Source: an uncultured Mycoplasmatota bacterium (GTDB taxonomy: Bacteria; Bacillota_I; Bacilli_A; RF39; UBA660). From it: 10,878 nt of DNA. Under the pieces are notes generated by a model that worked only from the letters and a program-made list of their open reading frames with translations, searched no databases and was not told the DNA's origin. Shown here piece after piece: positions 6,915 to 10,878 of this stretch. The DNA lies in NCBI GenBank assembly GCA_900543675.1, contig UQRY01000037.1, positions 1 to 10,878 of the forward strand, written 5' to 3'. How positions within the stretch are numbered: position 1 is the first letter of the stretch; each line of letters begins with the position of its first letter. A program made the position numbers and the translations under genes.

Positions 6915-7772
6915 ATGAAAAAAAGAAAAAAAATCTGTCTATTTACTATTAGCTTAGCTTTATTTTTAGTTGGCATTTTTCACATCTACACTTGGTACAA
7001 TACTAATCAAAAAATAACAATACTAAATCAGAAACTTCAAGAGAAAAATGGAAAAACAGAGAAAAACAACCACAACCAAAATACATTAATCAATCCCCCT
7101 CATGATGTATCTGATTCTTACTGGTTATATACTAATACTCCTTTTTTAGAAATAAATTTTGATAAATTAATTCAAGAAAATAAAGATACAGTAGCTTGGA
7201 TTGAAGTAATGGGAACCAATATCGATTATCCCATCGTTCAAACAAACAATAATACCTACTATTTAAAACATGCTTTTGATAACAGTACTAGTGAATCTGG
7301 CTGGATTTTTTCAGATTTTAGAAATAATTTAGACGCACTTAATCAAAATACTGTTTTTTATGGACATGGGCGACTAGATGGTAGTATGTTTGGAACATTA
7401 AAAAACACATTACAAGAAACTTGGTATCAACAAAAAGAAAATCACATCATTAGGCTCTCCACACCAAAAGAAAATACAATCTGGCAAATCATCAGCGTTT
7501 ACACTATTGAACAAGAAAACTATTATATTACAACTCATTTTACCGCCGAAAATTTTAATACCTTTCTAAAAACAATTCAAGAAAGAAGTATCTACAAATT
7601 TAACACCACACTAAACGTAAACGATAAAATTTTAACCTTATCTACTTGTCAAAATAATTTTGGATTACGAATGGTAGTCCACGCTAAACTCATAAAAAAA
7701 GAAACTCGTGAAAAGCAAGTTTCTTTAAATAGTCTTCTTCCTAAAAGTAAACAAAAGACCGAAGCTACCTAA
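6915..7772 (+). CDS. srtB: Class B sortase
   Basis: This 285-residue transpeptidase cuts a sorting signal on secreted proteins and links them to the cell wall. It has an N-terminal membrane anchor (about residues 8-27), a lysine- and asparagine-rich linker, and a sortase domain from about residue 65 to 260. The catalytic triad is complete: His151 in FYGHGRLDGSMF, Cys245 in TLSTC, and Arg252 in FGLRMV. The pattern WIEVMGTNIDYPIVQ ... YYLKHAFDNSTSESGWIFSDFRN is typical of class B, which usually recognises NPxTN-like signals. The ATG follows GAGGA at good spacing. It is the only confident plus-strand gene here and converges on the gene at 7725-8462, whose product ends in NPSTN. Its last 16 codons overlap that gene, and no plus-strand terminator is visible after it. 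The tail after residue 260 is short and basic. Confidence 0.93.
   Translation: MKKRKKICLFTISLALFLVGIFHIYTWYNTNQKITILNQKLQEKNGKTEKNNHNQNTLINPPHDVSDSYWLYTNTPFLEINFDKLIQENKDTVAWIEVMGTNIDYPIVQTNNNTYYLKHAFDNSTSESGWIFSDFRNNLDALNQNTVFYGHGRLDGSMFGTLKNTLQETWYQQKENHIIRLSTPKENTIWQIISVYTIEQENYYITTHFTAENFNTFLKTIQERSIYKFNTTLNVNDKILTLSTCQNNFGLRMVVHAKLIKKETREKQVSLNSLLPKSKQKTEAT
7694..7726 (-). terminator. Intrinsic terminator of the surface protein gene, inside srtB
   Basis: On the minus strand a 9-bp perfect stem (AAAGAAACT, 7726-7718, with AGTTTCTTT, 7706-7698) and an 11-base loop are followed by a run of seven T (7700-7694). The stem begins at the last bases of the surface protein stop codon. The whole element lies within the sortase reading frame, so the sortase C-terminal codons also encode this structure. 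Confidence 0.8.
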
Positions 7773-8462
7773 AATTAAACAAATAACATAAAGGTAAATA
7801 GAATCATTAGTTGATGGATTAACTATCACTTCAAATAAGGAATTAATTTCCGTTAACGTAAGTTCTTGTTCAGGATTAACCGTCTGAGTTAGTCCATCTT
7901 GTTCAATAACTGCTGGATCAGAATCTTTCGGTACCCAAAGTGTCGGCTTATCTGATGTCTCTGTAGTATTAACTATTTTCGCAGAATCATCTAAAACCAA
8001 ATGAGAAACTGCATTTACCCCACTACCTTGAGCAAGTTCAATTCCACCAAAACCATTACCAGAAACATCAATTGTACCAACCAAAGTTACTTTAGAGCCA
8101 TTTACTAGAAGGCCTGCATTCCCGCCAGTTAAACGAATATTTTTAATTGTTGCTTCCGTTTTATAAACTTGTAAAAGGTAAATGCCGCCCCAAACTGTAT
8201 TATCCTTACTACCAGAACTACCAAAAGTACCCACATAACGTAATGTATGATGATTACCATCTACAGTGACTGGTCGCATAATATTGATCTTTTCAGTTGT
8301 TTCAATGTCATTACCTAAAGTAATTGTCGAAACAGAAGTATCTGAAAGTGCTTGTTTTAATTCTTCTTGGGTATGAACTGTACTAAGTGCCTGTGGCCTC
8401 ATCAAAGGAATTAAAAAGACAACTAAAAAGATAGCGCCAAACTTCATCCATTTAAAAAACAT
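7725..8462 (-). CDS. Surface protein with NPSTN sortase B sorting signal
   Basis: This 245-residue protein looks secreted and wall-anchored. It starts with a signal peptide (basic FFKWMK, then a hydrophobic stretch to about residue 25, APQALS-like end). The C-terminus is a textbook sorting signal: NPSTN at 215-219, about 21 hydrophobic residues, then the basic tail RKKTI. NPxTN is the class B sortase signal and a class B sortase gene converges on this one. The body (about 30-180) has the short repeating pattern of a right-handed beta-helix (TITLGNDIETTEKINIMRPVTVDGNHHTL, ATIKNIRLTGGNAGLLVNGSKVTLVG), as in pectate-lyase-like adhesive domains; no catalytic site is evident. The frame is open 30 codons upstream, but AGGAGG (8474-8469) six bases before the ATG at 8462 fixes the start. 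The cargo or ligand it holds is unknown. Confidence 0.82.
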   Translation of the reverse strand: MFFKWMKFGAIFLVVFLIPLMRPQALSTVHTQEELKQALSDTSVSTITLGNDIETTEKINIMRPVTVDGNHHTLRYVGTFGSSGSKDNTVWGGIYLLQVYKTEATIKNIRLTGGNAGLLVNGSKVTLVGTIDVSGNGFGGIELAQGSGVNAVSHLVLDDSAKIVNTTETSDKPTLWVPKDSDPAVIEQDGLTQTVNPEQELTLTEINSLFEVIVNPSTNDSIYLYVICLILGSFGLLFTFRKKTI

Positions 8463-8491
8463 ATTTTTCCTCCTTTCTTTATTAGTATGTT

Positions 8492-8523
8492 TACCAATTA
8501 AAAAAATATAATTGGTATTTATA
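8492..8523 (-). promoter_or_regulatory. Candidate promoter with operator-like inverted repeat
   Basis: A perfect 9-bp inverted repeat, TACCAATTA (8492-8500) with TAATTGGTA (8509-8517), has an 8-base centre. It directly abuts a minus-strand TATAAA -10-like box (8523-8518), so it would cover the transcription start of the surface protein gene. No T tract follows on either strand, which argues against a terminator. A -35 is not clear. It may be a repressor site or a 5' leader hairpin. Confidence 0.4.
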
Positions 8524-8552
8524 GGAGAAAAAAATATGTTTAAAATAATCAC

Positions 8553-8569
8553 ATTTTACTAAGTAAAAT
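8553..8569 (-). terminator. Weak hairpin after proS
   Basis: ATTTTAC (8553-8559) pairs with GTAAAAT (8563-8569) around a 3-base loop, a few bases after the proS stop codon. The downstream minus-strand sequence is T-rich but broken (GTGATTATTTT), so it is a weak terminator candidate only. Confidence 0.3.
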
Positions 8570-8572
8570 CAA

Positions 8573-9859
8573 TTACCTGTTTTTTCCATTTTTTTCAAAA
8601 TAATCGACAATATCACTAATGTTAACTGAATCTACTATGCCCGTCTTAGTATCTTCCACCGAATAATGAATACCATCAAATTTTTTACCGATAACGATCA
8701 TTTTTGGTGTTCCAAGAACATAAACATCTTTAATTCGGTTACCAATTCCCAAATCTTTACGATCATCAAGTATTGCTGAAATGTGATGTTCTTCTAGTTG
8801 TTGATATAACTTTTCTGCCTGAAGCTGATAATCGGTTTGATAAATAATTTGTACTTTATAAGGAGCAATAGAATAAGGTAGTGCAAATCCCTTCAATTTA
8901 TCATTTTCATAAAGAAGATTATTTTCGATTAAACAAGCAATAATCCTTCCTAATCCAATTCCGTAACACCCCATATAATAAGGTTTATCTACGCCATCTT
9001 CATCTTTAAAAAACAATTTCATACTAGTAGAATATTTGGTTCCTAGTTGAAAATTATTCCCTAATTCTACTGTAGTATAGGACTTCAACGCTTCTACATG
9101 AGTAACACCAAGTTGTTTTAAATAATCATCACGATTAGGAAAATCAAGTACTTCACGATTAATCCCAATTCCATTTTCTTCGTCAAATAGAATCTCATCT
9201 TCTCCTAAAGGAGTAGCTATCTGAAACTCTTCGGCTACACTTCCACCAATTACTCCATTATCACTGACAGTAGGCATAATTTTAAGTCCAAGTCGCGCAA
9301 AAATCGCCATATACGCTTCATGCATCAACTGATATGTTTTTTTCATATCTTCTTCACTTTTGTCAAACGAATAAGCATCCATCATCACAAAAGTACGAGG
9401 TCTAAACAAGTACCCTCTTGCCCGAATTTCCTTTCTAAATTTTTCCCCAATTTGATAATAAATCGCAGGAAGATTTTTATAAGAAGGTAAACGATTAGCT
9501 CCAAACAAAGTGGCACATTCTTCCGCTGTAGGTGCTAAACCATATTCCCCTAAATTGTTTTTCAAAGTAAACATAATATCTCCCTCTTTGGTATACATAT
9601 CCCAACGATTAGATTGTTCCCAAATTTTTTTAGGTTGAAGTTTAGGAAATTCTACCTGAATACAGCCTCTCTTATCTAATTCTTCAATAATGATATTTTC
9701 AACTGTTCTCTCTAATTTTACCCAGAGATTACCATATCCATAAATACCACTTTCAAATTGATACAACTCCCCTAATTTAAGTAAAATATCTTGACCTGAA
9801 TAATGAGAATCAATATCCTCTAAATTGATCTTCTTCATGTTTAATTGACTAAGTTTCAT
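8573..9859 (-). CDS. proS: Prolyl-tRNA synthetase, bacterial type, without editing insertion
   Basis: This class II aminoacyl-tRNA synthetase charges tRNA-Pro with proline in the cytoplasm. Visible are a motif 1 region (residues about 52-84, FPKLQPKKIWEQSNRW), the TAEE proline/ATP-site segment (111-114), motif 2 (134-165, FRKEIRARGYLFRPRTFVMMDAYSF), the GGSVAEEFQI strand (205-214) and motif 3 (297-306, MGCYGIGLGR), then an anticodon-binding domain (about 333-425). The sequence follows the bacterial rather than archaeal/eukaryotic pattern. Bacterial ProRS is usually about 565-570 residues because a roughly 180-residue editing domain lies between motifs 2 and 3; here only about 35 residues (225-258) occupy that place and the total is 428. 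The reading frame is clean, so this is a natural short form. AGGAGG precedes the ATG. A proline T-box leader controls it, which supports the substrate call. Confidence 0.9.
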   Translation of the reverse strand: MKLSQLNMKKINLEDIDSHYSGQDILLKLGELYQFESGIYGYGNLWVKLERTVENIIIEELDKRGCIQVEFPKLQPKKIWEQSNRWDMYTKEGDIMFTLKNNLGEYGLAPTAEECATLFGANRLPSYKNLPAIYYQIGEKFRKEIRARGYLFRPRTFVMMDAYSFDKSEEDMKKTYQLMHEAYMAIFARLGLKIMPTVSDNGVIGGSVAEEFQIATPLGEDEILFDEENGIGINREVLDFPNRDDYLKQLGVTHVEALKSYTTVELGNNFQLGTKYSTSMKLFFKDEDGVDKPYYMGCYGIGLGRIIACLIENNLLYENDKLKGFALPYSIAPYKVQIIYQTDYQLQAEKLYQQLEEHHISAILDDRKDLGIGNRIKDVYVLGTPKMIVIGKKFDGIHYSVEDTKTGIVDSVNISDIVDYFEKNGKNR

Positions 9860-9876
9860 AATGTCCTCCTATAAAC

Positions 9877-10070
9877 AAAAAAAAGAATGACACAAGGAGT
9901 CAAATATGACGGTGCCATCCTTTTCTTTTTCTTTAATCATGATAACGGAAATTTTTCCGGAAAATGTTTTCATCTCACTCAGAAAGTAGGAATTAAATAG
10001 TCTCATCACTTGTTCACACTATACCAAGCTCACTCTGATGCTAACTAGATAATATTCTTTCGTCAACGTT
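9877..10070 (-). promoter_or_regulatory. T-box riboswitch, tRNA-Pro specific, upstream of proS
   Basis: This leader senses uncharged tRNA-Pro and lets transcription continue into proS. On the minus strand the T-box core AGGATGGCACCG is at 9921-9910. Stem I shows the usual distal part (CAGAGTGAGCTTGG then GTGTGAACAAG, about 10045-10010). The specifier is CCT (9990-9988), a proline codon followed by A, in AATTCCTACTTTC; GAAAG near 10060 can pair with CTTTC just after it to close the loop. A CGGAAA/TTTCCG hairpin (9946-9959) comes next. The terminator pairs AAAAGGATGGCAC (9924-9912) with GTGTCATTCTTTT (9893-9881): 13 bp with two G-U pairs, ending in eight T (9884-9877). The antiterminator would use the T-box bases instead. 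The exact 5' end is estimated from the promoter. Confidence 0.88.
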
Positions 10071-10077
10071 TTACGCT

Positions 10078-10106
10078 ATTATAACATGCTACTTATAAAA
10101 AAGCTA
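10078..10106 (-). promoter_or_regulatory. Promoter of the T-box/proS transcript
   Basis: A perfect TATAAT (10083-10078) on the minus strand sits just before the T-box leader, with a poor -35, TAGCTT (10106-10101), 17 bases upstream. Position relative to stem I makes it the likely start of the leader transcript. Confidence 0.5.
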
Positions 10107-10312
10107 TTATTTTTTTTCAATTTCTATTATGCTAATATACTTTCTATTAAATATTGACAACTTTCTATAGTTAAACTCAATAATAATTTATTTTACCTTT
10201 TACTTTTTATATTCATATTCATAATTGCCCCACTCATCCATCAGACAAGAAATAACTAACTGACAAAATTCTTTTCCTATCAAACTAAATTTTTTACTGC
10301 AGATCAATTACA
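10107..10312. other. A/T-rich spacer between the T-box promoter and the IS end
   Basis: About 200 bases with no open frame of note and no RNA gene that I recognise. A TTGACA at 10154-10159 (+) has no good -10 at the right distance. Confidence 0.5.
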
Positions 10313-10341
10313 TTGACTTTGCTCGTTCTAATAGCTATACT
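10313..10341 (+). promoter_or_regulatory. Sigma-A promoter pointing into the IS right end
   Basis: TTGACT (10313-10318) and TATACT (10336-10341) are exactly 17 bases apart, one mismatch each from consensus. AAGGGAG follows at 10352-10358, but the first ATG (10373) is 14 bases on, too far for good initiation, and opens only a 21-codon frame inside the IS end. The promoter would produce RNA antisense to the tnpB 3' scaffold. It may have belonged to a gene that the element interrupted. Confidence 0.5.
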
Positions 10342-10372
10342 AAAATACCATAAGGGAGAAATTTAGAACAAA

Positions 10373-10392
10373 ATGAAAAATAAATTTTTCAT
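10373..10392 (-). terminator. Hairpin at the element edge, possible terminator
   Basis: ATGAAAAA (10373-10380) pairs perfectly with TTTTTCAT (10385-10392) around TAAA, 8 bp, nearly all A-T. On the minus strand it follows the IS right-end hairpin and leads into ATTTTGTTC. It could end the tnpB/omega-RNA transcript or be part of the element end. Confidence 0.3.
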
Positions 10393-10519
10393 GTCCCAGT
10401 CGTTGCCTCCTGGGCTTTCTGCTTCATCGATAAAGTAACCTTTATTCTCCACAGACTTAACTTCCGATAGTCGCTACCGTAGTTTTTTGTTCTTACTTTT
10501 ATCTGTATTTTTTTCTCGA
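10393..10519 (-). ncRNA. Probable omega-RNA scaffold / IS200/IS605 right end
   Basis: The region just after the tnpB stop is where the guide RNA (omega-RNA, reRNA) of TnpB is encoded. On the minus strand I see a 6-bp hairpin CGGTAG-CGA-CTATCG (10479-10465), the segment TCTGTGGAGAATAAAGG, then GATGAAGCAGAAAGCCC leading into a hairpin CCCAG/CTGGG (10414-10410 with 10399-10395). A TGTGGAGA segment followed by GAAGCAG-AAGCCC and a final hairpin is a pattern I associate with IS605-type right ends. The RNA probably also overlaps the tnpB 3' end. The element boundary, and so the start of the natural guide, cannot be fixed; it is probably within about 20 bases of 10393. Confidence 0.55.
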
Positions 10520-10878
10520 CTATATTAGCTCTTTTACATATTTCTTTATTCCTTCAAATAATATATTTTGACTAGCATTAATATCTCTATCATGATAACT
10601 TCCACATTCTGGACATACCCAGTTTCTAACTGATAATTCTTTTACTTTCTCATTTTTATACCCACATTTACTACACTCTTGACTACTTGGATAATAGCTG
10701 TCTATCTGTATATATCGTTTTCCATAATACTTAGCCTTATATTCTAATACACGACATATCTCAGATAAACGAACATCAGTTAGAGATTTAGAAAACTTCT
10801 TTTCTTCAATCATCTCTTTTACTTTTAATGTTTCACTTACAATGATATCATTTTCTAATACTAGTTTTTTCGTTATTT
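10520..10878 (-). CDS. tnpB: TnpB (OrfB) RNA-guided nuclease, C-terminal part
   Basis: The frame is open from the window edge to the TAG at 10522-10520, so the gene enters from the right and about 118 C-terminal residues are visible. An internal ATG at 10813 is not the start, because the upstream codons (LVLENDIIVSETLKVKEM) match the family. Seen in order are the RuvC-II segment with its glutamate (IVSETLKVK), LEYKAKYYGK, the zinc ribbon CSKCGYKN ... CPECG, and the RuvC-III motif HDRDINASQNIL with its aspartate. Three quarters of the typical protein (about 370-400 residues), including RuvC-I, lies outside. TnpB is an omega-RNA-guided DNA nuclease that helps the transposon persist. The conserved residues that can be checked are intact, so nothing here suggests decay. 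Confidence 0.9.
   Translation of the reverse strand, partial: ITKKLVLENDIIVSETLKVKEMIEEKKFSKSLTDVRLSEICRVLEYKAKYYGKRYIQIDSYYPSSQECSKCGYKNEKVKELSVRNWVCPECGSYHDRDINASQNILFEGIKKYVKELI

Larger units (their letters stand above)
10393..10878 (-). mobile_element. IS200/IS605-family element, right part only
   Basis: The tnpB 3' portion and the structured right end form the end of an IS200/IS605-type element that continues past the window. These elements have no terminal inverted repeats but subterminal hairpins, as seen here. Whether a tnpA transposase accompanies it is not visible. The inner boundary is approximate. Confidence 0.65.

Noticed and set aside
10154..10185. TTGACA on the plus strand as a promoter
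   Set aside because: No acceptable -10 lies 16-18 bases downstream and no gene follows.
10373..10438. A 21-codon plus-strand frame (MKNKFFMSQSLPPG...)
   Set aside because: The ribosome-site-like AAGGGAG is 14 bases from the ATG, and most of the frame is the reverse of the IS right-end hairpin, so a real peptide is unlikely.

Overview
The window looks like chromosomal DNA of an AT-rich, low-GC Gram-positive bacterium (Firmicutes/Bacillota, probably a gut Bacilli, Erysipelotrichia or Clostridia relative). The evidence is the strong AGGAGG-type ribosome binding sites, a T-box leader with a proline specifier, a class B sortase with a sorting-signal substrate, and A/T-rich intrinsic terminators. 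Nothing seen allows a species name. Almost everything reads on the minus strand; the sortase is the one confident plus-strand gene.

Layout from left to right. 5-565 is a type IV prepilin-like protein whose end runs through an apparent terminator. 734-2051 is a two-gene phage-type lysis cassette (holin, then an M23-like cell-wall hydrolase with an SH3 domain), closed by a strong terminator and with no other phage genes nearby. 2112-2816 is a membrane-anchored DUF4163/DUF3298 protein. 2861-4414 is a cardiolipin synthase and 4472-5098 a DedA membrane protein. 5171-6529 is a membrane-anchored NagZ-type glycoside hydrolase family 3 enzyme. About 385 bases without a convincing gene follow.

6915-7772 (+) is a class B sortase. 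It converges on, and overlaps by 48 bases, a small surface protein (7725-8462, -) that ends in an NPSTN sorting signal, so the two are very probably enzyme and substrate. The substrate gene's terminator lies inside the sortase gene.

8573-9859 is a prolyl-tRNA synthetase of bacterial type that lacks the usual internal editing insertion. It sits behind a recognisable tRNA-Pro T-box leader (9877 to about 10070). After about 200 bases without a gene, the right edge holds the 3' part of an IS200/IS605-family tnpB (10520-10878, cut by the window), followed by its structured right end and probable omega-RNA scaffold. A good plus-strand promoter at 10313-10341 points into that scaffold.

Functionally this is mostly an envelope region: lipid synthesis, DedA, wall hydrolases, NagZ, sortase and surface protein, pilin. 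The most distinctive parts are the sortase/substrate pair, the T-box plus editing-less ProRS, the orphan lysis cassette, and the tnpB end with possible antisense transcription.
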